From contig NZ_CP015249.1 in the NCBI RefSeq assembly GCF_001632775.1, positions 2,150,686-2,214,685 on the forward strand: a DNA stretch of 64,000 nucleotides, read 5' to 3'. Below are positions 50,428-60,668 of the stretch, one piece after another. Source of the stretch: Dokdonella koreensis DS-123. GTDB taxonomy: Bacteria > Pseudomonadota > Gammaproteobacteria > Xanthomonadales > Rhodanobacteraceae. A model generated the notes under the pieces. The model saw nothing but the letters and a program-made list of their open reading frames with translations, was not told the DNA's origin and did not search any database. Position 1 is the first letter of the stretch, and each line of letters starts with the position of its first letter. The position numbers and the translations under genes were made by a program.

Positions 50428-51505
50428 CCGGCGCGGTTTCCTCGGGCTGGTCGCGGCCGCGCCGATGCTGGCGCTGGCCGCCGCGCCCGAGCCCCGCTTC
50501 CTGGCGGCACGCCGGCGCAACGACCGCTACGAAGCGGTCATCGTCGATGCACACGGGCAGGACCTGCGGACCGTGGCGCTGCCGGACCGCGGTCACAGCT
50601 TCGCGATCGACGCCGCACGCGGCCGTGCGGTCGCCTTCGGCCGCCAGCCCGGCTTCTTCGCGCTCGCTTTCGGCCTGGAGACCGGCGCCGCTGAACCGCT
50701 GCCGCTGCCGGAAGGCCGTCATTTCTTCGGGCATGGGACGTTTTCGGCCGATGGCGCCTTGCTCTACGCCACCGAGAACGCCTACGAGGAAGGGCGTGCC
50801 GTCGTCGGCGTGTACGACGCCAGCCGCGGCGGCCGCTGGCGCCGTATCGGCGAGTTCGACTGCGCCGGCATCGGTGCGCACGAGGTGGTGCTGATGCCCG
50901 ATCGCCGCACGCTGTGCGTAGCCAACGGCGGCATCCTGACGCATCCGGACTACGGCAAGCGCGAACTCAACCTCGACACGATGGCGCCGTCACTGGCCTA
51001 CGTCGACGTGCGCGACGGCCGCGTACTGGAAACGGCGGCATTGGAACCCGCGCTGTACCAGCTTTCGATCCGCCACCTCGCCCTCGATGCCGGCGGCGCG
51101 GTGTGGTTCGGCTGCCAGTACTCCGGGCCGGCGCAGGATCGTCCGCCCCTGGTCGGCTGCCACCGGCGCGGCAGCGCGCCGCGCCTGTACGCCGGTCCCG
51201 ACGACGTACTCGCCGGGCTGCGCAACTACGTCGGATCGGTCGCTGCCGACGCCGGCGGCCGCGTGATCGCGACGTCGAGTCCGGTCGGCGGCCTGGTCGC
51301 ATACTGGGATTCGGCGAGCGGCCGCTGCCTGGGGACGACCCCGATCGCCGACGGCTGTGGCGTCGCCGCCGCCGGGCCCGGCCGCTTCCTCGTCAGCGAC
51401 GGCCATGGTGCGATCAGCGAGACGATGACCACCGGCGTCCCGCGGCAGGTCCGTGGCGCATCGTCGACCCTGGCCTGGGACAACCACCTGCGTCGCACCG
51501 GTTGA
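50417..51505 (+). CDS. DUF1513 beta-propeller protein with Tat signal
   Basis: A 362-residue protein starting with a twin-arginine signal (DRRGFLGLVAAAPMLAL). The body has blades of a propeller: GHSFAIDAARGRAVAFGR, FFGHGTFSADGALLYATEN, EVVLMPDRRTLCVANGG and the later VAADAGGRVIATSSPVGG. This is the DUF1513 family, always tied to imelysin/DUF1111 genes. Tat export implies folding in the cytoplasm, perhaps with a cofactor. It overlaps the second imelysin by 11 bases. It is the last intact gene before the foreign segment. Confidence 0.92.
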   Translation: MAIDRRGFLGLVAAAPMLALAAAPEPRFLAARRRNDRYEAVIVDAHGQDLRTVALPDRGHSFAIDAARGRAVAFGRQPGFFALAFGLETGAAEPLPLPEGRHFFGHGTFSADGALLYATENAYEEGRAVVGVYDASRGGRWRRIGEFDCAGIGAHEVVLMPDRRTLCVANGGILTHPDYGKRELNLDTMAPSLAYVDVRDGRVLETAALEPALYQLSIRHLALDAGGAVWFGCQYSGPAQDRPPLVGCHRRGSAPRLYAGPDDVLAGLRNYVGSVAADAGGRVIATSSPVGGLVAYWDSASGRCLGTTPIADGCGVAAAGPGRFLVSDGHGAISETMTTGVPRQVRGASSTLAWDNHLRRTG

Positions 51506-51526
51506 GCGACTAGGAGGTGTCATCCG

Positions 51527-51925
51527 TCAATGCCCTCCTGCGGTCCCCTCAAGATCGTGTACCTGTCCAGGCGTAAGGTGAAAGCCCGTCGGATTGCCCA
51601 GGGCATCGACCGTGGCGTGGATCGTGGTGCTCGGCCCGCCGCGGCAGCGCCCGATGGCCAGCCCCCTTTTCGCACCGGCACTGCGCTGGTGGACTCGCAC
51701 GATGGTGGCGTCGATCATGGCGTATTCGTTGCCCGCATCCTGCGCCAGGGCCTTGAACACGCGCTTCCATGCACCGGTCTTGCTCCAGCGCGCGTGACGC
51801 CGATGCACCACGCGAAAGTCGCCAAGGTGCGCAGGCAGGCCGCGCCAGGAGATGCCAGCGCGGTAGCGGTAGGTCCGTTGTTGCAGGGGTCGGCTGGCAG
51901 AAATCGGGATGCCACCCATCCTCAT
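51527..51925 (-). pseudogene. IS5-family transposase remnant
   Basis: About 120 of the 250 or more residues of an IS5-family transposase. Readable are the HTH-side segment GISWRGLPAHLGDFRVVHRRHARW, then TGAWKRVFKALAQ, MIDATIVRVHQRSAGAKRG with the first catalytic Asp of the DDE triad, GRCRGGPSTTIHATVDALGNP, and LTPGQVHDLEG. The N-terminal region and everything after LTPGQVHDLEG, including the other two catalytic residues, are missing, so it cannot be active. I do not see clear terminal inverted repeats or a target duplication. Confidence 0.85.
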
Positions 51926-51929
51926 CGAG

Positions 51930-52934
51930 TTACGCTGGCTTCTTGGCGTGTTCGGAGCGAAGCGTCGCCAGATCGAACAAGAGCATCCATTCGTTGCCGT
52001 CGTGCAACGCAGCGCCGTAGTCGCCGGACAATAGCATCACGCCATCGTTGACGGAGAGGTTGCCGCTGGAGTTGCTGATCGCAATGGGCACGTCGGCTTT
52101 GACGATCTTGCCGGCGCGCAACTGCCACAGGCCGTAGTCGCTGGTCGCCCAAAGCGTATCGGCGAACCAGACCATGTCCATGAATGGCAGGCTCAGACTG
52201 TCTTCGTGGAAGAGTTCCCAGCGATCATCGCGGCCACGCCAGACGTTGCCGGATTGGGCACCGATGTAGACATAGCCATCGCTGCCACAGCACACGGATT
52301 CCAGGTACATGTTGGAGGGGAAGTCCACGCGGCGCCATGTTTTGCCGTTCCAGTGCCAGACGTTACCTCGGTCACCCGCGCAATAAATGTCATCGATCGA
52401 AAACGCGTCGAAGTCATTGAAGCCGCAAACTCGATTGTCGACTTCCTTTCTTGACGGTAGTGGCGGGTTTCCACCGACAGCCAACCAGCTTTCCGCTCCA
52501 TCACGATGGCATAGGCTGCGCAGGCCTCCGCAAGCATAAAGGCGGCCGAACAGAGTCTTTAGCCGCGTTATGGCGCCTCTGGACGCTTCCAGTTTTCCAT
52601 TTGGAACATCTTTCTCCAAGCGATTCTCACCCCCGCCAATGACGTAAACATGGCCGGCGAGGTCAACCCCGACGAATCGGGAATCCGGCTCAAGCGAGGC
52701 TCCGGCTTTCATGAGGGACATCCCCGTCATGCGTGTCCAGCCCCAGGCATCCTCCGGCTCGTCTAGAAAGCACGAGACGATGCTGGTGGCTCTTTCGTGG
52801 GTTGGTGGCGCAGGCTTTGAGTCGTCGTAAGTCGAAAGAAGTGTCCAGTAGAGAGTATTCCTATCCCGGACCACGCAATCGATGATGTGATAGCCGTGGA
52901 AATATTCCGCGTACTCGGTTTGCGACAAGATCAT
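51930..52934 (-). CDS. Hypothetical beta-propeller-like protein of foreign origin
   Basis: A 334-residue protein without a signal peptide. Repeated short blades with aromatic-rich strands suggest a beta-propeller: GVDLAGHVYVIGGG, DIYCAGDRGNVWHWNGKTWRRV, YVYIGAQSGNVWRGRDDRWELF, LWATSDYGLWQL, LLSGDYGAALHDGNEW. Composition is visibly less GC-rich than neighbouring genes, with many AT-rich codons, so it was probably acquired recently. It is flanked on one side by an IS5 transposase remnant and on the other by a DUF2958 remnant. The function is unknown; it could be a phage, plasmid or toxin-system accessory. Confidence 0.7.
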   Translation of the reverse strand: MILSQTEYAEYFHGYHIIDCVVRDRNTLYWTLLSTYDDSKPAPPTHERATSIVSCFLDEPEDAWGWTRMTGMSLMKAGASLEPDSRFVGVDLAGHVYVIGGGENRLEKDVPNGKLEASRGAITRLKTLFGRLYACGGLRSLCHRDGAESWLAVGGNPPLPSRKEVDNRVCGFNDFDAFSIDDIYCAGDRGNVWHWNGKTWRRVDFPSNMYLESVCCGSDGYVYIGAQSGNVWRGRDDRWELFHEDSLSLPFMDMVWFADTLWATSDYGLWQLRAGKIVKADVPIAISNSSGNLSVNDGVMLLSGDYGAALHDGNEWMLLFDLATLRSEHAKKPA

Positions 52935-52952
52935 CGGTTGGCCTATCGGCTC

Positions 52953-53138
52953 TTAACAAAGAAATTTTCTTGGTCCTTCGGAATCAATCTGGGTCGGCAA
53001 CCCAGTCGCGCCCGCACCCGGCGCGAACAGTTTGACGACCGGAGCGGGATCGAAGTCCGGGATTTCGATGGATTCCTGGCCGTTGGCGAGCAGCACACGC
53101 TGTGCGCTGTCCATGGTCGCCTGGTGCTGGCCCGGCAC
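52953..53138 (-). pseudogene. DUF2958 protein remnant
   Basis: A 61-residue frame resembling the start of DUF2958 proteins, which are typical of conjugative plasmids and integrative elements. The clear part is SAQRVLLANGQ followed by DPAPVVKLFAPGAGATG, matching the family LL.NG and PVVKLFTPDAGATW patterns. It then degrades (GLPTQIDSEGPRK) and stops early at Cys, so it lacks the second half. It lies 18 bases upstream of the propeller gene on the same strand, suggesting both came in together. Confidence 0.55.
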
Positions 53139-53387
53139 GGGTGTGCTGGCGTGGGATGCGGAGTTGCTGCGCCGAGTGACATCAACTCGTCATCCAGATC
53201 GCAAGCTTGTCGTCGATCGGGACTGGAGCGGCCTGGGTGAGGGCATGCTGCATGTCTTGAACGGGATCTTCAAAGCCGTGGCAGTCTCGATTCCGGTCAC
53301 GCAGGTGGGTGGAGGTATTGATTGATGACACACCCTGGTGTCGTCCATGCCGCGCAGGCCGTGCGCGACGTGGAAGGACCGGTTTCT
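53139..53387. other. Unassigned segment between the mobile scar and DUF3037
   Basis: No intact gene. A minus-strand open stretch ending at 53182 reads ...EDPVQDMQHALTQAAPVP and onward to a stop, with protein-like composition, but I cannot assign it to a family; a plus-strand frame over the same bases is equally unsupported. It is probably more debris of the mobile element. Confidence 0.4.
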
Positions 53388-53777
53388 TCAGCCGCAGCGG
53401 ACCATCGTCGCCAGCAGGCGCTCCAGGGCATCCCCGGGAGACCGGCAGTAGCCGGTATGGACCGGGGAGGTCTGGATCACCGCGCTGCGCGGCGCGACCA
53501 GCCAGTGGAACCGCTCGCGCTGGGTCAGCCGGCCGATCGGTCCGGCGGCCTCGCCGCCGAGGCAGATCAGCGGGATGCTGCGCAGATGATCGCGGATCGG
53601 GTCGATGTCGGTCCGCGGATCGAGCGCCCGCACGCGCGCCTCGTCCAGTTCGATGCGCGCCTGCAGGAACTTCGCCGCACCGCAGGACACGATCACGCCG
53701 GCGTTGACGAACTCCCCGCGCTCGGGCCGCGGCACGACCCGAACGAGGGCATAGTCATAGAGCTGCCGATCGTGCAC
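53388..53777 (-). CDS. DUF3037 protein
   Basis: A 129-residue DUF3037 protein: the N-terminus is YDYALVRVVPRPERGEFVNAGVIV, followed by the mid-segment RIELDEARVRALDP and the C-terminal segment around TQRERFHWLVAPRSAVIQTSPVHTG. The start is GTG at 53777, backed by GGAGGAAGC at a good distance. Its first 23 bases overlap the end of the HipA-like gene. The two-gene set of a HipA-like kinase and DUF3037 recurs in many bacteria, but its role is unknown. Confidence 0.88.
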   Translation of the reverse strand: MHDRQLYDYALVRVVPRPERGEFVNAGVIVSCGAAKFLQARIELDEARVRALDPRTDIDPIRDHLRSIPLICLGGEAAGPIGRLTQRERFHWLVAPRSAVIQTSPVHTGYCRSPGDALERLLATMVRCG

Positions 53778-54537
53778 GGATCGCTTCCTCCACGAAGGCA
53801 TGCGGCTGCTCGCGGCGGCGCAGCAGGTAGTCGGCATAGGCCCGGCGGTGCGCCTCGGGATCGGCGAACGGCGTGTCGCCGCAGAGCCAGGATTCGGGAA
53901 TCCAGGTGACCAGGTCCTCGATCAGCGCGGGCGTGATGCGACCCGTCATCTCGGCGTCGACCGCGGCGATGTCCGAGGCATACGGCAGCAGTACATGGTC
54001 GCGGATCGGCACGAACGGCTGCCGGCTGCGCCCCTGCGGATCGTCCCAGGCGTGGTGGAAGTACAGCGCCGCACCGTGGTCGATCAGCCACAGCCGGCGA
54101 TGCCAGACCAACAGGTTGGTGTTGCGCGGGGTGCGGTCCACGTTGGTCGTGAAGGCGTCGAACCAGACGATGCGCGAAGCGAGATCGGCCGACGGCTGCC
54201 ACGCCACCGGATCGAACGCCACGGCGCCCGGCAGGTAGTCGAGCGCGAGATTGAGGCCGGCGCTGGCGCGGATCAGATCCTGGATCTCGGGGTCCGGCTC
54301 GGTACGCGCCAGTTCCGGGTCCAGATCGACCAGGACGATCTCCGGTACCGGCAGGCCGCAGGCGCGGGCCATCTCGCCGGCCAGCAGTTCGGCAATCAGC
54401 GCCTTCGGGCCCTGGCCGGCGCCGCGGAACTTGAGAACGTAGAGCCCGAGGTCGTCCGCCTCGACCACGGCCGGCAGCGAGCCGCCTTCGCGCAGCGGCG
54501 TGACGTACCGGGTCACGGTGACGGTGCGCAGGCTCAT
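53755..54537 (-). CDS. HipA-like kinase-fold protein
   Basis: A 260-residue stand-alone HipA-like protein. Features are the lysine-bearing strand YVLKFRGAGQGPKALIAELLAGEMAR in parts, the catalytic loop with Asp and Asn in FDAFTTNVDRTPRNTNLL, and the metal-binding LWLIDHGAALYFHH. It lacks the N-terminal HipA domain and the HipB antitoxin partner, and its neighbour is DUF3037 instead. Its target is unknown; it may phosphorylate a protein or small molecule. The frame extends to 54708, but ATG 54537 starts the family N-terminus. The fusA terminator lies upstream of this start. Confidence 0.85.
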   Translation of the reverse strand: MSLRTVTVTRYVTPLREGGSLPAVVEADDLGLYVLKFRGAGQGPKALIAELLAGEMARACGLPVPEIVLVDLDPELARTEPDPEIQDLIRASAGLNLALDYLPGAVAFDPVAWQPSADLASRIVWFDAFTTNVDRTPRNTNLLVWHRRLWLIDHGAALYFHHAWDDPQGRSRQPFVPIRDHVLLPYASDIAAVDAEMTGRITPALIEDLVTWIPESWLCGDTPFADPEAHRRAYADYLLRRREQPHAFVEEAIRARSAAL

Positions 54538-54631
54538 GCGACGTACCCGTTGGCGGGCCGGCGACCGGCGGCCGGGTGGGGCAGGGCGACCGCCATTCTT
54601 CCCGGCACAGTCCTCATGGCGCCTCCGAATG

Positions 54632-54669
54632 AAAAAACGGCACCGATCGTACCGCCGATCGGTGCCGTT
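54632..54669 (-). terminator. Rho-independent terminator of the EF-G gene
   Basis: On the minus strand a 14-bp perfect stem (AACGGCACCGATCG / CGATCGGTGCCGTT, six-base loop) runs into six T. It starts 47 bases after the fusA stop. Confidence 0.9.
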
Positions 54670-54715
54670 CCGGTATCGGCGGTGCGCCACCTGCGTGGCG
54701 CACCGCAAGGGGCCG

Positions 54716-56857
<2,142 letters not shown>

Positions 56858-57238
56858 GCTGTGGTTCCTGAACCTTGGGAATGAGGTTTCGCCGTAACGG
56901 GCCCGGCGCGAAGCCGGGCCCGTTACGGTCATCGTTTTTTGAACGCGGTCCCGATCGGGGCGCAGTCATTCGCGCCGCCGCGGTTGGCTTTCGGGTGGAG
57001 ACGGAGCCGGTCCGTACCCGATCCTGCCGCCGGCGGGGCGGCCGCCGCGAAGGATCCGGGCTGCGGGAGCGGGCGCGCGATTCTACACGACCGGCGCGGC
57101 TGGCGGGCGCTTCCTGGCCGGCGGCGGCGATCGGCAGGGGACGGAAGCGGCCGTGCGGCGGCGAGTCGGCAGGCTCGGCGACGCATGGCATGCTGTCGGT
57201 CCCCGGCCCGCAACCGCGCTGTTCTCGGAGGTCCTTGC
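56858..57238. other. 381-base divergent gap between fusA and maf
   Basis: Holds the leader of fusA with a strong hairpin (separate entry) and the leader of maf. No gene is convincing; the frames present are Arg-rich. It should carry two divergent promoters, but I cannot pick clear -10/-35 boxes. Confidence 0.55.
56892..56928 (-). promoter_or_regulatory. 16-bp hairpin in the fusA leader
   Basis: A perfect 16-bp stem (CCGTAACGGGCCCGGC / GCCGGGCCCGTTACGG) with a five-base loop lies 34 bases upstream of the fusA ATG. On the plus strand it is followed, six bases on, by a run of six T, but no gene reads into it from that side. As part of the fusA mRNA it would form a very stable structure just ahead of the ribosome site (CAGGAA), a possible autoregulatory element or an mRNA-stabilising 5' hairpin. 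Confidence 0.6.
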
Positions 57239-57805
57239 ATGCTTTTCCTGGCTTCCCGATCGCCGCGGCGCAGCGCGTTGCTGGTGCAGCTCGGCCTGCG
57301 CTTCGAGGTGCTGGATCTGGCGATCGAAGAGATTCGCCGTGCCGGCGAGCCGGCGCCGGACTATGTCAGCCGGGTGGCCCGGGAAAAGGCCGGCGCCGGG
57401 CTGCTGCAGGTGGCCGGCGTGGCGAACGCCCGGGTGATCGGCGCCGATACCGAGGTCGTGCTCGACGGCGAGGTCTTCGGCAAGCCTGCCGATGCCGAGG
57501 CGGCCGCCCGGATGCTGCGCCGCCTGTCGGGGCGCACCCATCAGGTGCTGTCGGACGTGTGGTGTGTCGGCTCGGCCGGCGAGGCGCACGCTTCGTGCGT
57601 GTCGGAGGTGACGTTTTCGCCGCTTTCCGACCCGGAGATCGCCGCGTACGTCGCGACCGGGGAGCCGTTCGGGAAGGCCGGCGGGTACGCGATCCAGGGC
57701 CGCGCTGCCGCATTCGTCCGGCACCTGTCCGGCAGCTACTCGGGCGTCATGGGCCTTCCGCTGTTCGAGACCGCCGCGCTGCTGCGCCAGACCGGCGATC
57801 TGTAG
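57239..57805 (+). CDS. maf: Maf-like nucleotide pyrophosphatase
   Basis: A 188-residue Maf/YhdE-family nucleoside triphosphate pyrophosphatase, which removes non-canonical or selected (d)NTPs such as dTTP/UTP or m7GTP. Typical are the N-terminal FLASRSPRRSALL, ARVIGADTEVVLDGEVFGKP with the catalytic Asp/Glu, and YAIQGRAAAFVRHLSGSYSGVMGLPLFE near the C-terminus. ATG 57239 has GGAGG seven bases upstream; the frame continues to 56939. Substrate subclass cannot be decided without an alignment. Confidence 0.93.
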   Translation: MLFLASRSPRRSALLVQLGLRFEVLDLAIEEIRRAGEPAPDYVSRVAREKAGAGLLQVAGVANARVIGADTEVVLDGEVFGKPADAEAAARMLRRLSGRTHQVLSDVWCVGSAGEAHASCVSEVTFSPLSDPEIAAYVATGEPFGKAGGYAIQGRAAAFVRHLSGSYSGVMGLPLFETAALLRQTGDL

Positions 57806-58014
57806 CGGATCTCGCGTCGCGGCCTCGGCCGTGCCCGCGAAACGGGTTTGCTTCTTGGCCGGCGCGGCGCGCGGTTGATGATTGTGCGGGGTGAGCCGGG
57901 CGCGCGCCGGCGGAAACGTGCCGGCAGGCGCGCCAGCGGCGGCGCAGAACCGTCGCTCGACGCGGACGCCGCCGGCCGGTAACGTGGGAGGTCACTGGGG
58001 AAGAGGTGGCATCC

Positions 58015-58401
58015 ATGCGCATAACGGCTCTGTACGCGGCACTCGGCGCGTTGCTGATCGTCGTCCTGGCGGTCCGGGTCATGCTGCAACGACGCACGGC
58101 GAGGGTGGGCATCCACGACGGCGGCGACCACCAGCTCGCCAAGCGCATCCGCGCCCACGCCAATGCGGTCGAGTACCTGCCGATCGCCCTGCTGCTGATG
58201 CTGCTGCTCGAGGCGAACCAGACCCAGCCACCGGTGCTCCATGCGATCGGCATCGCGCTGATCGCCGGGCGCATACTGCACGCCTGGGGCCTGTCGCGCA
58301 CCTCCGCGGTCAGCTTCGGACGCGCAGCGGGCATCGCGCTGACCCTGCTGGCGATCGTCGCCTCGGCCGCCTTGCTGCTCTGGCAGTACCTGCTGTTCTG
58401 A
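58015..58401 (+). CDS. MAPEG-family membrane protein
   Basis: A 128-residue protein with four hydrophobic segments, of the MAPEG family (membrane-associated eicosanoid/glutathione metabolism). The signature region is LAKRIRAHANAVEYLPIALLL, followed by ANQTQPPVLHAIGIALIAGRILHAWG. Bacterial members usually have glutathione-transferase-like or unknown activity. GAGG lies eight bases before ATG 58015; a GTG at 58006 is less likely. It is convergent with a NUDIX gene, separated by a hairpin. Confidence 0.88.
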   Translation: MRITALYAALGALLIVVLAVRVMLQRRTARVGIHDGGDHQLAKRIRAHANAVEYLPIALLLMLLLEANQTQPPVLHAIGIALIAGRILHAWGLSRTSAVSFGRAAGIALTLLAIVASAALLLWQYLLF

Positions 58402-58409
58402 TCCGCGCC

Positions 58410-58429
58410 GCGCGGGCGGCAGCCCGCGC
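58410..58429. terminator. Hairpin between convergent MAPEG and NUDIX genes
   Basis: An 8-bp stem (GCGCGGGC / GCCCGCGC) with a four-base loop fills the gap between the two stop codons. There is no T-run on either side. Confidence 0.5.
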
Positions 58430-58972
58430 TCAGCCGGCCCCGAACAGCGCCTCGCCGTGATCGAGGAGGTACAGGCCGGCGAACATCTTCGGGTCGATCG
58501 AGTAGCCGGCGCGAATCTTCTCGACCAGCCAGCCGGCCGCCTGATCGCGCGGGACCTCGTGGACCTGGATGTCCTCGGTTTCGTCGCCGCCGCCACTGGC
58601 GGTGCGGACAAGGTCATAGGCCCGCACGAACGCGAGGATTTCGTTGCTCATGCCCGAGGACGTCGGGCCGGCCATCAGGAACTCGATGCGCCGGGCGACA
58701 TAGCCGGTTTCCTCGAACAGCTCGCGATCGGCGGCATCGACCGCGCTCTCGCCGACCTGGTCCGCCATGTCGCCGACCAGGCCGGCCGGCATTTCGATCG
58801 TCATCGACTGGAGCGCCGGCCGGTATTGCTCGACGAACAGCAGGCAGTCCTCCGGCGTGACGGCGATGATCATGACGCCGCCGCCCGGATTCGTGCGCTC
58901 GGCGTACTCCCAGCGCCCCCGCCGCATCAATCGGAGCCACTTGCCGTCGTAGAGGGTTTCGGTGTCGCTCAT
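58430..58972 (-). CDS. NUDIX hydrolase, ADP-ribose pyrophosphatase-like
   Basis: A 180-residue NUDIX enzyme. The box is GESAVDAADRELFEETGY with the E-x7-RE-x2-EE-TG core (residues about 76-93). The strand VEQYRPALQSMTIEMPAGLVGD upstream of it is that of ADP-ribose/NADH-type pyrophosphatases (NudF/NudE group), which cleave ADP-sugars to AMP plus a sugar phosphate. There is no signal peptide. A good promoter lies just upstream (59000-59027). Confidence 0.92.
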   Translation of the reverse strand: MSDTETLYDGKWLRLMRRGRWEYAERTNPGGGVMIIAVTPEDCLLFVEQYRPALQSMTIEMPAGLVGDMADQVGESAVDAADRELFEETGYVARRIEFLMAGPTSSGMSNEILAFVRAYDLVRTASGGGDETEDIQVHEVPRDQAAGWLVEKIRAGYSIDPKMFAGLYLLDHGEALFGAG

Positions 58973-58999
58973 GGGGGCGATGTAGAATGGGGATTGCCT

Positions 59000-59027
59000 A
59001 TTCTACGGGCCCGGCAGGCCGGGCCAA
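59000..59027 (-). promoter_or_regulatory. Sigma-70-like promoter of the NUDIX gene
   Basis: Read on the minus strand: TTGGCC, a 16-base spacer, TAGAAT (five of six to the -10 consensus), then 27 bases to the ATG at 58972. The same TAGAAT is mirrored on the plus strand at 58983-58988, where it might serve the divergent propeller gene. Confidence 0.5.
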
Positions 59028-59094
59028 GCGTCCACCCCGAAACTTTCCAGGCCCGGCACGGTCTCGTGCCGGCTCCGAAGGAACCTATCGCCTC

Positions 59095-60630
59095 ATGAAG
59101 ATCAGACCCCTGCTGTTGTGCTGCCTGGTCGTGGCGCTTTGCGCGCCCGCGGCCATGGCCCAGGTGGCGCTCCCCGCCAAACCGGCCAACCAGAAACAAA
59201 AGGAATTGGATCCGGCCACGCTGACCGAAGCGCAGATCAAGCAGGTCCAGTTGCCGGCCGTGCTCGGGCAGCTCGCCTCGATCTACCAGGAGAAGGAGGA
59301 CATGCGCCGCCTCACCTGGACGCTGGAACGGCTTGGCCAGCTTCGCCCCAGCTCCGGCGAGGTCAAGCTGGCGCTGGCGGCCGCCTACGCCAACCTCGAC
59401 GACAAGAGCCGCGCCTACGACGTGCTGCTGAAGATGCAGCAGCAGGGCTTCGGCTACAACCTGGCGGACGATCCGCGCTTCAAGAAGGTTTCCGACACGC
59501 AGGTGTGGACCTACGCGGTCGAGAACCTGCGCGCGAATCTCAAGCCGTTCGGCGAAGGCAAGGTCGCCTTCGACCTGCCCAAGGGCGACTACCTGTTCGA
59601 GTCGATCGGCTGGGATCCCAAGCGCAAGCAGTTCCTGGTCGGCAGCGTCCGCGAGGGCAAGGTCTACCTGGTCGACAAGGCCGGCAAGCTGACCGACTTC
59701 ATCGCGCCGAATGCGCAGAACGGCCTGTGGGGCGTGCACGCGCTGGCCGTCGACGCCGAACGGGACGCGCTCTACGTCGCGAGCACGGCGTCGATCTACT
59801 ACAAGGGTTTCTCGGCCGAGACGAACGGACAGGCCGGCCTCTTCAAGTTCAAGCTGTCGACCGGCGCGTTCGTCGAGAAGTACCTGCTGCCGGACGCCGG
59901 TGCACCGCATACGCTGTCCTCGGTGGTGGTCAGCCGCAAGGGCCAGGTGTTCGCCACCGACGGCGTCAAGAACCTGCTCTATCGACTGGAAGGCAAGAAC
60001 GTCAAGCCGTTGATGAACAACCCGCGGCTGACCAGCCTTCGCGGTGTCGCCGTGAGCGACGACGGCAAGCTGCTCTACTTCGCCGACTTCACGCACGGCA
60101 TCGCCGGGCTGGACCTGACCACGGGCAAGGGCTTCGATCTCCACTACAACGCGGCAGCCCTGGTGCTGAGCGGCATCGAAGGCCTCTACTGGTACGACAA
60201 CACGCTGATCGCGGTCGAACCGGGCATGTCGCCCAAGCGGGTGCTGCGCATGCACCTGACGCCGGACGGACGCGCCCTCACGAAGGTGATGCCGCTGGAC
60301 GCGGCCAAGCCGGAATTCGGCTTCCCGACGGTCGGCACGGTGGCCGACGGCGGGTTCTACTTCATCGCCGACAGCCGGCGTGCGCACTACGACAGCTACG
60401 GCGTGGCAAAGGACGACGGCGCACTTGCACCGGTGAGGATCTATCGCAGCGACGCCCGCTTCGCCTGGGACCAGAAAGGCATCGACGTCGCCGTCGGCAA
60501 GGAAATCCCTCCCGGTGGCAACGCATTGGATGGCGACGACCTACGGTTCACTCCGGCTCGCCCGTTTTCCGACAAGCCGCAGGAGCAGACGGAGCTGGAG
60601 AAGGCGCTCGACAAGAAGGGTGGCGGCTGA
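59095..60630 (+). CDS. Exported TPR/beta-propeller protein (NHL/SMP-30-like)
   Basis: A 511-residue protein with a signal peptide (MKIRPLLLCCLVVALCAPAAMAQ). Residues about 40-130 hold helical TPR-like units (LGQLASIYQEKEDMRRLTWTLERLGQL), then residues 165-490 form a propeller: FESIGWDPKRKQFLVGSVREGKVYLV, GVHALAVDAERDALYVAS, SSVVVSRKGQVFATDGV, LRGVAVSDDGKLLYFAD and ADGGFYFIADS. This resembles SMP-30/NHL lactonase-like folds, but metal ligands cannot be assigned, so catalysis is uncertain. It is divergent from the NUDIX gene. Confidence 0.85.
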   Translation: MKIRPLLLCCLVVALCAPAAMAQVALPAKPANQKQKELDPATLTEAQIKQVQLPAVLGQLASIYQEKEDMRRLTWTLERLGQLRPSSGEVKLALAAAYANLDDKSRAYDVLLKMQQQGFGYNLADDPRFKKVSDTQVWTYAVENLRANLKPFGEGKVAFDLPKGDYLFESIGWDPKRKQFLVGSVREGKVYLVDKAGKLTDFIAPNAQNGLWGVHALAVDAERDALYVASTASIYYKGFSAETNGQAGLFKFKLSTGAFVEKYLLPDAGAPHTLSSVVVSRKGQVFATDGVKNLLYRLEGKNVKPLMNNPRLTSLRGVAVSDDGKLLYFADFTHGIAGLDLTTGKGFDLHYNAAALVLSGIEGLYWYDNTLIAVEPGMSPKRVLRMHLTPDGRALTKVMPLDAAKPEFGFPTVGTVADGGFYFIADSRRAHYDSYGVAKDDGALAPVRIYRSDARFAWDQKGIDVAVGKEIPPGGNALDGDDLRFTPARPFSDKPQEQTELEKALDKKGGG

Positions 60631-60645
60631 CGCCCCCTTTCCCAG

Positions 60646-60667
60646 GCGGGCTGCAGGTGCAGCCCGC
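60646..60667. terminator. Hairpin between convergent propeller and exonuclease genes
   Basis: A perfect palindrome GCGGGCTGCA / TGCAGCCCGC around two bases (9-bp effective stem) occupies the gap between the two stop codons. It lacks a T-run. Confidence 0.55.
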
Positions 60668-60668
60668 T

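Noticed and set aside
53032-53325. A 97-residue plus-strand frame ending at 53325
   Set aside because: It is antisense to the DUF2958 remnant and has no supporting ribosome site; the DUF2958 match is better.
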